The notes beneath the pieces were generated by a model. That model had not been told where the DNA came from. It did no database searches and saw only the letters and a list, made by a program, of their open reading frames with translations. A stretch of 64,000 bases of DNA, taken from NCBI GenBank assembly GCA_029225085.1, contig JAQXVU010000052.1, positions 62,001 through 126,000 on the forward strand. Direction: 5' to 3'. Both the position numbers and the translations under genes were made by a program. Positions 1 to 7,289 of this stretch are shown here, piece after piece. This DNA is from Eggerthellales bacterium (lineage in GTDB: Bacteria; Actinomycetota; Coriobacteriia; Coriobacteriales; Eggerthellaceae). Every line of letters starts with the position of its first letter. The first letter of the stretch is position 1.

Positions 1-53
1 GCCTTAGCGTGGCTAGAACCATCGAATGCTACGACGATGTTGCCGAATACCAT
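1..53 (-). CDS. universal stress protein (UspA family), N-terminal fragment
   Basis: Only the first 17 codons lie in the window; the gene runs off the left edge. The visible N-terminus reads MVFGNIVVAFDGSSHAK, which matches the first beta strand and nucleotide-binding start of UspA proteins (consensus ILVAVDGSxxA). The ATG at 53-51 is preceded by a purine-rich ribosome site (GGGAAGAAGG) at normal spacing. UspA proteins are cytoplasmic, often ATP-binding, stress-survival factors. The rest of the domain cannot be judged. Confidence 0.72.
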   Translation of the reverse strand, partial: MVFGNIVVAFDGSSHAK

Positions 54-77
54 ACGTACCTTCTTCCCTTATGACTC

Positions 78-98
78 AGACGACCTGCACTGTCGTCT
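78..98 (-). other. hairpin in the uspA-like 5' leader
   Basis: AGACGAC and GTCGTCT form a perfect 7-bp stem with a 7-nt loop, about 25 nt upstream of the stress-protein start. It has no T-run, so it is not a terminator. It could stabilise the mRNA or affect translation; the function is unknown. Confidence 0.35.
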
Positions 99-137
99 CC
101 TTTGCATGTCTATACCATAGCACAACGGCGAATGAGC

Positions 138-163
138 AAAACCCCTGAACAGAGGGGGTTTTT
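138..163. terminator. bidirectional intrinsic terminator-like hairpin
   Basis: The arms ACCCCT and AGGGGG enclose a short loop and are flanked by AAAA on the left and TTTTT on the right, so it can work on both strands. The 54-398 stretch contains this hairpin, the leader hairpin and the terminator at 329-360. I see no credible gene in it. Confidence 0.55.
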
Positions 164-328
164 CATGAATGAAACTCATAGAGCGGCCGCTATTATCTCC
201 CTATTTTTTGGCCTTCAAGCACCAGAAGTTGTAGTAAGGCGCAACGATGAAACACGGTCACGACATCGACACGCCAAAAGCCCGAAGAAAGATGAAGAGA
301 GCCGGACGCAGAGCCAGCAGGCGCAGGC

Positions 329-360
329 AAAAGAAGGCCCCCGCAACGCAGGGGCCTTCC
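329..360 (-). terminator. intrinsic terminator after the CPBP protease gene
   Basis: On the minus strand GAAGGCCCC pairs with GGGGCCTTC and is followed by TTCTTTT, about 40 nt downstream of the stop codon at 399. Confidence 0.75.
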
Positions 361-398
361 ACCTGAAGCTAATCGCAAGAAGAAAAATGCCAGGGAAC

Positions 399-1163
399 CT
401 ACTTCACCGTCGTCATATCCGTGAGAATGGTCCGAGGCTGCTCGCCGCCATAGTAATCGTCGAGTTCTACCGCCAGACGACGCTCCCTGCTGGTGACGTA
501 CACGTTGTACAGGAAGTGAGCGAGCAGACAAACCAGCACGCTCCCCCACCACAGGTAGATCCAGGCAAGAACGATGCCCAAGGTCACCGTGGTGATGATG
601 GAGTACTTGTTGCGGTACTGCCCATGCACGAACCAGAACGCAAGGGCGGACACTACACTGGCGATAAGGGCCGCAGGGGTGCTTACCAGGCCGAACACGC
701 CCAGAATGGCCAGGAACAACGGGATCAGGGTACCGCGGAACAGCAGCTCCTCGAAGAAGTTGGTGAAGAGCATGGCAGGATACAGCTTCTTGCCATCGAG
801 AGCTATCAGCTCACCTGTCAGACCCTGGCGAATCTCGAGGATGTCGGCATCGTAGCTCTTCAGGTTCTTAGAGAGCTCTAGGTCGAGACAGCAATACACC
901 GCCAGCAAAACGCCTGGGCCCACCAAGAAGCCCCACCAACCCGTGGTAAGCAGATCATCAGGGAGCATGCCATCTGCGAAGAAGGACAGCCACCCGAAGG
1001 AGATCAGGGAGTCGAACAGGCTGGCACCCTGCTGCACCATCACCAGGAAGAAGGCGATGATGGCAGCCACCGCACCCAGCATGATGCCGGAGACCAGGGT
1101 ATTGGTGAGCAGCAGCTTCTGCTCCCCCTTCGAAAGGGCCTTGTGCTTATCTTCGAACCGCAT
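399..1163 (-). CDS. CPBP family intramembrane metalloprotease
   Basis: A 254-residue hydrophobic protein of the CAAX-protease/bacteriocin-processing (Abi, CPBP) family. The family motifs are visible: EELLFR near residue 138 (glutamate pair plus arginine), FVHG near 177 and HFLYN near 218; these supply the metal and catalytic residues. Several membrane segments are evident, starting with one near residues 20-45. The ATG is only 2 nt after the stop of the upstream M42 peptidase gene and has a GGAG ribosome site, so the pair is translationally coupled. The natural substrate is unknown: family members process prenylated or peptide substrates or mediate bacteriocin immunity. Confidence 0.82.
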   Translation of the reverse strand: MRFEDKHKALSKGEQKLLLTNTLVSGIMLGAVAAIIAFFLVMVQQGASLFDSLISFGWLSFFADGMLPDDLLTTGWWGFLVGPGVLLAVYCCLDLELSKNLKSYDADILEIRQGLTGELIALDGKKLYPAMLFTNFFEELLFRGTLIPLFLAILGVFGLVSTPAALIASVVSALAFWFVHGQYRNKYSIITTVTLGIVLAWIYLWWGSVLVCLLAHFLYNVYVTSRERRLAVELDDYYGGEQPRTILTDMTTVK

Positions 1164-1165
1164 GC

Positions 1166-2233
1166 CTACACTCCGGGGACAAAGCTCACGTCCTCATCGA
1201 GGTCGAGAGCGAAGCGGGTCAGCAGACGAATCGTGTCCTCAGCGTCCTGCAGGCAGATGACCTCGTTAGGTGTGTGCATATAGCGCAGGGGAATAGAGAC
1301 CAGGCCGCAGGGGATGCCGCCACGCTGCATCTGAATGGCTCGAGCGTCGGTGCCCGTAGGACCTGGCTCCGCCTCGATCTGATAGGAGATGCCCTCAGCC
1401 TCTGCGGCTGCCACCAGACGAGAGAACACCACTGGGTTGATGTTGGGACCGCGGGCGATGACAGGGCCCTGACCGCAGGTGAAGCTGCCGTGCTTGGTCT
1501 TGTCGATGCCAGGATAATCCGTGGCATGGGTCACGTCGAAAGCCAGAGCCACATCGGGGGCGATGCCATAGGCACTGGTCTCACCACCGCGGGTGCCGAT
1601 CTCCTCCTGCACGGTAGCGGCGGCGATGAAATCGCCGGAAGCGCCGCCAGCAGCAGCGATCTCTTCCATAACCCTAGTGGCAATGTAGACGCCGATCTTG
1701 TCGTCGAAGGCGCGAGACACCGCCATACCCTCGCCGAACTCCTCGAAGCACACGCCGAAGGTGATCTGGTCGCCAACGCGCACCAGCTCCTGAACCTTCT
1801 CGCCGGGCATGCCCAAGTCGATGACCAGCTCGTCGATAGGCGTCACCTTGCTGCGATCATCAGCCTTAATGAGGTGAATGGGCTTACGACCCACCACACC
1901 GCGCAGGGTGCCAGATTCCGTATGCACATCTACCCGAAGGCCGGGAAGGATAGCGGCATCCACGCCGCCAACGGAGGTGACATACAGATAGCCCTCAGGA
2001 GTGATGTAGGTTACCATGAGGCCGATCTCGTCCATATGGGCAGCCAACATGAGGGAAGGGCCCTCCCCTTTGCCTGCCAGCTTTGCATGCACCGAGCCCA
2101 TGGTGTTGGTCTGCACCTCGTCAGCGACCTCGCCCATGCGCTCGCGCACCAGCGTGGCCACAGGCACCTCCCAACCGGTGGGAGATGGGGTCTCGAGCAA
2201 AGACTGCAAGTACTCCTTATCCTCAGTCTTCAT
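1166..2233 (-). CDS. M42 family metallopeptidase (glutamyl/deblocking aminopeptidase type)
   Basis: Cytosolic dinuclear-metal aminopeptidase of about 355 residues. The visible metal and catalytic signature of M42 is complete: AAHMDEIG near residue 66, AFDDKIG near 178, the catalytic EE in VQEEIGTRG near 212, AFDVTHA, and HTPNEV near 320. The start was set at the ATG at 2233, because AAGGAG lies 7 nt before it. An in-frame ATG 21 nt further upstream would put this ribosome site inside the coding sequence. M42 enzymes form dodecameric peptide-trimming shells. The gene is followed with a 2-nt gap by the CPBP protease gene. The exact peptide preference cannot be read from sequence. Confidence 0.9.
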   Translation of the reverse strand: MKTEDKEYLQSLLETPSPTGWEVPVATLVRERMGEVADEVQTNTMGSVHAKLAGKGEGPSLMLAAHMDEIGLMVTYITPEGYLYVTSVGGVDAAILPGLRVDVHTESGTLRGVVGRKPIHLIKADDRSKVTPIDELVIDLGMPGEKVQELVRVGDQITFGVCFEEFGEGMAVSRAFDDKIGVYIATRVMEEIAAAGGASGDFIAAATVQEEIGTRGGETSAYGIAPDVALAFDVTHATDYPGIDKTKHGSFTCGQGPVIARGPNINPVVFSRLVAAAEAEGISYQIEAEPGPTGTDARAIQMQRGGIPCGLVSIPLRYMHTPNEVICLQDAEDTIRLLTRFALDLDEDVSFVPGV

Positions 2234-2260
2234 ACGCGTTCTCCTTATCTTCATGTGGAA

Positions 2261-2283
2261 GGACCCAGGCGTTCGCCTGGGCC
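2261..2283 (-). terminator. hairpin, probable weak terminator after the zinc-ribbon gene
   Basis: CCCAGGCG-TT-CGCCTGGG gives a perfect 8-bp stem in the 90-nt gap between two minus-strand genes. The following T content is poor (TCCTTCC), so termination may be partial. Confidence 0.5.
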
Positions 2284-2323
2284 ATCCCCTTGTTACGCAC
2301 TATCGTTTGGCAGTCCGATTATC

Positions 2324-3871
2324 CTACAAGGCAAGCGCCAGCATGATCACGATGAGGGCCAGCAGGACAAAAGCGGCCACCAGAAGCTTCCCTCGCAGAT
2401 CGGTGTCCCGCAGGGAGTCAGCATGGGACTTGGCGGAATTCAACCGCTCCTGCAAACGGGCGATCTCCTCATCCTCTGCGGCCATGCCCTCACGCAGCTC
2501 TTCGAGGCGCTCGGGATGGTCATGCACATCCTGAGCCACATCGAGCTCCTCAGTAGCGGCACGCACCAGCTCCTCCTGGTCGGAGATGGCCTGGTTCACC
2601 CCGTCGACAGAGGCGACGATATCGTCAACCTCCTTGCGCAGAGGCCCCTGTTGCTTCTGAAAGGACTCGCGCTGCTCCCGCAGGTCTCGCTTCACGGCCT
2701 CGAACTCGTGGTTCAGGGGCTCAAGCTGAGACTGCAGCGCGGAAAGCTCGCCCTGGGCCTTGTCGATCTGGGACTTCAGATCCTCCATCTCGTCACGCAT
2801 GGGCTCGAGGCGAATCTGAATGGCCGCCATCTCGCCAGCGATAACGTTGCCGGCCTTCAGCTTCTCAGAGGCGGACATGTTCTTAGACGACAGCTTATCG
2901 AGCTCCGCCTCATAGCCAACCAGTCGCTCCCTATCCGAAGACATCTGGTCCTCGAGGCTCTTCAGGGCTCCCTGAGCGGCATCGACCTTGCTTTGGGCAA
3001 CGTCTATGAGGTCCTGCATGCCGTCGACCTTGGCCTTCATAGCCTCGTACTGCTCTTCGAAGGGCTTCAGCAGACGACCCTGAATGGCCTGCAGCTCTTC
3101 GAGCTTGCCACGGGCAACCTGCAGCTTCTCGAGGGTGGAGGCCATAGAGGCGTTCAGGCGACCGATCTCGGTTTGCGCGTCATCGACGATGCGGCCCTGC
3201 TCCTGCAGGATGCTGTCGTAGCGACCAAGGATGTCCTGCCGGCGGGAGAGCTCCATGGCAAGACGCTCCCGCGTCGCCTGGTGGTCGCTGATCTCAGCCC
3301 GCAGCTGCTCGGCAAGGTTCTTGGCCTCCTGGCGCTCCTTCATGGCCGAGAAGCCCTCTTTCGCCCAGGCAACGCCTTGGGATACCCCCTGGTTCAGGGA
3401 GGGGCGATCAGACCCCTCGGAGCCAGCAGCGATCGCATCTTCGGCGCTGGCAGCACCCGTATCTTCGGAGCCGGCGGCGCTCGTACTCTCAGAACCCACG
3501 GCGCCCTCTTGCTTGCCGCCTGCGCCGTCAGAGCCAGCGGCGGTCTTCCGCTCGTCAGCCACATCCCCGAACTCCGGACCATTCACCCGAGCGGCGCCCA
3601 TGCCCTCGGCATCCGCTTCCGCAGAACTTGCTGCGCCCTCATCCTCGGCATCCGCTTCCCCAGAACCCGCGGCGCCCTTATCCTCGGAGTCCGCTTCCAC
3701 AGGACTCGCGGCGCCCATGCTCTCAGAGTCCGCTTCCGCAGAACTTGCGGCGCCCCCCCGCTTCTCTCCCTGGTCAGCCGAAGGAAGAGGCACGGAGGAA
3801 ATCTCCTGACCACATGCGGGGCAAACAGCCTCGCCCTCTTCTACGACCTCATTGCAGGAAGGACAAATCAT
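2324..3871 (-). CDS. zinc-ribbon, coiled-coil, tail-anchored protein of unknown function
   Basis: A 515-residue protein with clear architecture but no family I can name. Residues 1-25 form a zinc ribbon with two CxxC pairs (CPSC and CPAC). Residues 30-160 are acidic, Ala/Gly/Ser-rich and contain four 13-residue repeats. Residues 190-490 are a long heptad-like coiled coil rich in Glu, Gln, Leu and Arg. The last 22 residues are a hydrophobic anchor ending in LALAL at the very C-terminus, which suggests a tail-anchored membrane protein with a cytosolic body. Its neighbours (an M42 peptidase downstream, an unrelated dehydratase operon upstream) give no functional clue. It may be a membrane-tethered scaffold; that is inference. 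Confidence 0.8.
   Translation of the reverse strand: MICPSCNEVVEEGEAVCPACGQEISSVPLPSADQGEKRGGAASSAEADSESMGAASPVEADSEDKGAAGSGEADAEDEGAASSAEADAEGMGAARVNGPEFGDVADERKTAAGSDGAGGKQEGAVGSESTSAAGSEDTGAASAEDAIAAGSEGSDRPSLNQGVSQGVAWAKEGFSAMKERQEAKNLAEQLRAEISDHQATRERLAMELSRRQDILGRYDSILQEQGRIVDDAQTEIGRLNASMASTLEKLQVARGKLEELQAIQGRLLKPFEEQYEAMKAKVDGMQDLIDVAQSKVDAAQGALKSLEDQMSSDRERLVGYEAELDKLSSKNMSASEKLKAGNVIAGEMAAIQIRLEPMRDEMEDLKSQIDKAQGELSALQSQLEPLNHEFEAVKRDLREQRESFQKQQGPLRKEVDDIVASVDGVNQAISDQEELVRAATEELDVAQDVHDHPERLEELREGMAAEDEEIARLQERLNSAKSHADSLRDTDLRGKLLVAAFVLLALIVIMLALAL
3590..3745 (-). repeat. four tandem 39-bp in-frame repeats (13-residue unit)
   Basis: Residues 43-55, 56-68, 69-81 and 82-94 of the zinc-ribbon protein are four copies of a unit like SSAEADSESMGAA. 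They share EAD(S/A)E and GAA and keep exact 13-residue spacing. The array is in frame, so gain or loss of units would change linker length without breaking the gene. Confidence 0.75.
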
Positions 3872-3932
3872 GGCGCACCTTTCTCACAGAGCAACGTCCG
3901 ACAACGTTTTAGCAGAATCCCATTGTACGCAC

Positions 3933-3968
3933 GAAAAAGGGGGATGGCGCCGAATCGGGCCATCCCCC
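3933..3968 (-). terminator. intrinsic terminator of the 2-hydroxyacyl-CoA dehydratase operon
   Basis: On the minus strand GGGGGATGGC pairs with GCCATCCCCC and is followed by TTTTTC, about 40 nt after the last stop codon of the operon. Confidence 0.88.
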
Positions 3969-4010
3969 AGAAGGTTTCACAAACCGCTAACCTGCTTGCA
4001 GGTTTGCAAC

Positions 4011-5234
4011 CTACTTCCTGGCTTCCATAACTTCAACCAGGCCCTGAACGCGGGTCTCGTACTGGGCCTTGCTGAAGACGCGAGGATCAGCCTGATCGCC
4101 ATCGAACATGGTGTAAGGAATATCGTGTTCGGCGGCCAGCTGGCGCTCGGTCTCGAACATGATGCCCACCCAGGGCTTGCAGCTGCGCATGGTATTGCAC
4201 AGGATGCCGTCGCACTGATACTTGCCCAGCATCTTGTTCCTGCGCTGCAGCGCCATGTCGATGCCCTGCACGTTATTGGTGCTGGCGTAGGCGCGGCACA
4301 AGGAATCGAGGTCATCGAACTGGGCGGTGTACTCGTCGGTGTACACGCTGGCCACGGTGTTCACACCCATGCCGGACAGGGTCTTAGAGGTGTAGCTCAG
4401 GTAGGGCCAGCAGGTGATGCCGTCATAGAGGATGCGGTACTTCTCCTCGCCCTTGAAGCGGCTCTCACCGGAATCGATGAGCTCCTGCAGCTCGGAGATG
4501 TACTTCTTCAGGATCACCGTCGACTCCTTGCGGCCGCGGGCGATGATCATGAGGGCCATGAGGTTGTAGCCGTCGAAGCCGTTCACCGGGGCAGGATTGG
4601 TGGAACCAATGATGTCGAGGGCCTGCTGGAAGAGGCGGGCGTTCTCGCTGCTGGTGGCCAGCACCTCGTGGAACTTCTCGTAGTCGAAGGCGGTGCCGGT
4701 GAGCTCCTCGAACTGGCAGATAACCTCCTGCAGCTGCTCCTTCATATAGGAGATCTTATGCTCCTGGAAGTCCGCATCGGTGTTGTAGGGGATGTCGAAG
4801 AGGATGAAGGGGATGTCGAGCTCCTTGGCAAGGTTCTCGTACCACTTCACCACCGTGGTGCAGATGTTGTTGGCAACGCAGAGGAAGTCGGGCTTGGGGA
4901 CATCGAGGCCAAAGCCGAAGTCCTCGTCCCTATGCAGGAAGCCCATGCTGATGCGGGCATAGCTGCACAGGTCGGCGGAGTAGCCCAAAGACTCGGCCTT
5001 ATCGCAGAACTGCACGGCGCCCTTCTTAGCGGCCACGGCAGCTGCATGGTTCTCGGGATACATGAGCTTCAGGCCGAAGGTCTCGCAGATCTCCTTGGGG
5101 AAGTTGGAAGTAGACCAGCCGATGAGCTGACCGGCCTCCTTGGCGTCCCTGACCTCCTGATAGATGCTGGCGGTGAACTCCTTCAGCATCTCACGGCTGG
5201 TGCGCTCGTCGATGGGGGTTTCAATCTCAGTCAT
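4011..5234 (-). CDS. 2-hydroxyacyl-CoA dehydratase, alpha (HgdA/FldB-type) subunit
   Basis: A 407-residue subunit of the 2-hydroxyglutaryl-CoA dehydratase D-component family (HgdA/HgdB, FldB/FldC, BcrB/BcrC). The heterodimer carries [4Fe-4S] clusters and removes water from (R)-2-hydroxyacyl-CoA through a ketyl radical. Family features seen: the N-terminal GWSTSNFPKEI segment, the early cysteine in SADLCSYARI, the FDIPYN segment, and a late cysteine in DGILCNTMRSCKPW. The length fits the larger FldB-like subunit. It is the last gene of a three-gene operon with its activator and partner subunit, and ends before a strong terminator. No CoA-transferase is adjacent, so the substrate (phenyllactate, 2-hydroxyisocaproate, 2-hydroxyglutarate or another) cannot be fixed. 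Confidence 0.88.
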   Translation of the reverse strand: MTEIETPIDERTSREMLKEFTASIYQEVRDAKEAGQLIGWSTSNFPKEICETFGLKLMYPENHAAAVAAKKGAVQFCDKAESLGYSADLCSYARISMGFLHRDEDFGFGLDVPKPDFLCVANNICTTVVKWYENLAKELDIPFILFDIPYNTDADFQEHKISYMKEQLQEVICQFEELTGTAFDYEKFHEVLATSSENARLFQQALDIIGSTNPAPVNGFDGYNLMALMIIARGRKESTVILKKYISELQELIDSGESRFKGEEKYRILYDGITCWPYLSYTSKTLSGMGVNTVASVYTDEYTAQFDDLDSLCRAYASTNNVQGIDMALQRRNKMLGKYQCDGILCNTMRSCKPWVGIMFETERQLAAEHDIPYTMFDGDQADPRVFSKAQYETRVQGLVEVMEARK

Positions 5235-5243
5235 CGTTTCCTC

Positions 5244-6374
5244 CTACAGCATCTCCGCGAAGGCCTGAATGCGCGTAGCAGCCTGCTCATCGACATGGCC
5301 CTGGGTCTCAGATTCAAGGTACAGAGCAGGCAGACCCGCCTTGGCGAATTCGTCCTTCAGAACGGGATAGTCGAACTCCTCTTCCTCGCAGAACTTGATG
5401 ATGCTGATGAGCACGCCCTGAGCGCCACGCTCCTTGGCCTTCTGAATCAGCAGCTCGCCGCGGAGCTTCTTCTCGTCATACAGCACCGAGCAACCTTGCA
5501 TGCCCTGCCAGATATCGGCCAGAGCCAGGAAGGGGTCGAGAACCCGAGGAGCGTCGGTCTCGTAGGGCTTCGACCAGCCAGCCACGTCATCGCCGACGAT
5601 GGCGATGTTCTGGGCTTCCAGGGCGGAGAGCAACTCCTCGGAATCGATGAGGAGGCTGGTAGCCACCAGCTTGATGCCCTTAAAGTCATAGGCAGGACGA
5701 GCTTCCACCAGACTGAGAAGCTCGGACACCAGCGCCGCATGCACCTCGCGAGGCATGACGCGAGCGGCCTTGTACACCCAATGGCGACGGGTAGGAGTGA
5801 AGATATCCAGATGGGCAGGAGCAACCTCGTCGAAGCGACGCATGAGGGCGCGGTGCTCGTTGGCAAGCTGAATCTCCTTGTGCAGATCCCTATCGAGGAT
5901 GCGGGTGCCGGAGATCTTCTCGAGCTCGTGCTGCACGTGATGCAGCTCGGCGGCATAGTAGCGACGGGCAGGATCGCCACTGCGCTTCACAGGCTGCACG
6001 AAGGAGATGACGGGCATGTCGGGCTTGGCGTACTTCCAATCCTCTTCAAGGTTGCGCAGGCCATCGCAGGTGGTGGGAATGATGATGCCGGAGAGGAAGT
6101 CGTAATCCCCCTTCAGGCCAAGCTCCATCAGCGTGAGCAAAATGCTGCAGTAGAACACGGGGTAATACTTGTGAGCCTCAGAAGGGGTCACGTCGCCGCC
6201 CCAAAGCTCTACGGGGTACATGCCGGCAGCGCGTACCAGCTCCTTGGGAACGAAGTACGGAGCCAGACCGATGACCTTCTTGTCGTCGGTGTTGTACCGC
6301 TGAATGGCCCGAACGGGATGCTCGGACGCCTCCTGCATCTCACTGAGTATGGCCTCTATGCGTTCCATAGGCAC
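5244..6374 (-). CDS. 2-hydroxyacyl-CoA dehydratase, beta (HgdB/FldC-type) subunit
   Basis: A 376-residue partner subunit of the same HgdB-like superfamily; size and position match FldC/HgdB. Visible family segments are VIGLAPYFVPKELVRAAG (N-terminal fold entry), YYPVFYCSI with an early cysteine, IIPTTCDGLRN with a second cysteine and FVQPVKR; these cysteines are candidate cluster ligands. A GTG at 6374 or an ATG at 6368 could start the protein, both directly after the activator stop. The 2-nt gap upstream and 9-nt gap downstream show a tightly coupled operon. The complex would be cytosolic and oxygen-sensitive. Substrate unknown. Confidence 0.88.
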   Translation of the reverse strand: MPMERIEAILSEMQEASEHPVRAIQRYNTDDKKVIGLAPYFVPKELVRAAGMYPVELWGGDVTPSEAHKYYPVFYCSILLTLMELGLKGDYDFLSGIIIPTTCDGLRNLEEDWKYAKPDMPVISFVQPVKRSGDPARRYYAAELHHVQHELEKISGTRILDRDLHKEIQLANEHRALMRRFDEVAPAHLDIFTPTRRHWVYKAARVMPREVHAALVSELLSLVEARPAYDFKGIKLVATSLLIDSEELLSALEAQNIAIVGDDVAGWSKPYETDAPRVLDPFLALADIWQGMQGCSVLYDEKKLRGELLIQKAKERGAQGVLISIIKFCEEEEFDYPVLKDEFAKAGLPALYLESETQGHVDEQAATRIQAFAEML

Positions 6375-6376
6375 AC

Positions 6377-7165
6377 CTATCCTCTCTGCTTGCCTACGAC
6401 CGAACGGTATCCATGAAGAGCCGCGCCGAGGGCTCCCATTAGTTGCGTGTTGTCGGGGACCGCCACCTCCGTGCCCAGCACGTCCTGCAGGGCCCGAATG
6501 ATGCCGGCGTTCTGAGCCACGCCGCCGCTCATGGCCACCTGAGGCTGAACGCCCAAGCGACGAGCCAAGCCAGCGGTGCGATGGGCCACGGAGTTGTGAA
6601 TGCCCGCGATGATGTTGCAGATGTCCTCCCCGTTGGAAAGGTGGGAGATGACCTCACTCTCGGCGAAGACCGTGCAGGTAGAGCTGATCTCGACCGGGGC
6701 GGTTGCCTGGGCATCGAGAGTGCCCAGGGAATCGGTGGTGGTCTCGAGCACCCGCGCCATAACGTCAAGGAAGCGCCCGGTTCCCGCCGCACACTTCTCG
6801 TTCATGACGAAGTTGTCGAGCATGCCGGATTCAGACAGGTGCATGACCTTCACGTCCTGACCGCCGATGTCTATGAGGGTGCGGGTTCCCGGCAGGGCGA
6901 AGTGCACGCCCAGAGCATGGCAACTGAGCTCGCTGACCTGCTTGTCAGCGTCGTCGAACCGCAAGCGACCATAGCCGGTCGCCACCGTGAAGGCAATGTC
7001 GTCCCAGCCAATGCCCAGCTGGGAGAAGACGTCTTCCACCGCGCGAGGGGCGCCTGACGTGCCGGCGCCGAAGCCGATGACGGAGCTAGCCGCAATGTCC
7101 TGGCCATCCGAAAGCACCACGGCCTTCGTGGCCGCCGAGCCAATGTCGATGCCCATGGTATACAT
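6377..7165 (-). CDS. 2-hydroxyacyl-CoA dehydratase activator (HgdC/FldI-type ATPase)
   Basis: A 262-residue BadF/BadG/BcrA/BcrD family ATPase with the ASKHA fold. It starts TMGIDIGSAATKAVVLSDG (phosphate-binding loop 1) and has DIGGQDVK (loop 2). The two conserved cysteines occur as NEKCAAGTGRF and SSTCTVFAESEV. In HgdC, one [4Fe-4S] cluster is held between two monomers by these cysteines, and ATP hydrolysis drives low-potential electron transfer to the dehydratase. The first ATG is chosen because GAGG lies 7 nt upstream. It is the promoter-proximal gene of the dehydratase operon. Confidence 0.92.
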   Translation of the reverse strand: MYTMGIDIGSAATKAVVLSDGQDIAASSVIGFGAGTSGAPRAVEDVFSQLGIGWDDIAFTVATGYGRLRFDDADKQVSELSCHALGVHFALPGTRTLIDIGGQDVKVMHLSESGMLDNFVMNEKCAAGTGRFLDVMARVLETTTDSLGTLDAQATAPVEISSTCTVFAESEVISHLSNGEDICNIIAGIHNSVAHRTAGLARRLGVQPQVAMSGGVAQNAGIIRALQDVLGTEVAVPDNTQLMGALGAALHGYRSVVGKQRG

Positions 7166-7219
7166 GCAGCTACCTCGCTTTCCGAAGGCCCTGAACCAAG
7201 GGCCCGAAACACTATTTAT

Positions 7220-7277
7220 TCAATGCTACCATTGATACCCCAGGTGTCCTATTATTCGTATCAATGAATATCATTCA
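7220..7277. promoter_or_regulatory. cluster of CATTGA/TCAATG half-sites in a divergent promoter region
   Basis: The 124-bp gap between the activator gene (minus) and the MBL hydrolase (plus) holds TCAATGCTACCATTGA (7220-7235), a palindrome with 6-bp arms. CATTGATAC (7230-7238) is repeated inverted as GTATCAATG (7258-7266), and TGAAT-ATC-ATTCA lies at 7265-7277. Such spacing fits a dimeric or multimeric regulator controlling one or both divergent units. The regulator is not identified. Confidence 0.5.
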
Positions 7278-7289
7278 CCGAATGAAACG

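Noticed and set aside
85-120. Tiny upstream ORF (GTG CAG GTC GTC TGA) in the stress-protein leader
   Set aside because: Four codons with a chance AAAGGAG; no evidence for translation or coupling.
1274-4030. A 2.7-kb open frame on the plus strand covering the M42 and zinc-ribbon genes
   Set aside because: It lies antisense to well-supported genes with motif-bearing products, has His/Gln/Leu-rich random composition and no ribosome site; it is a high-GC shadow frame. The same holds for the plus-strand frames around 3852-6416 and 22298-25993.
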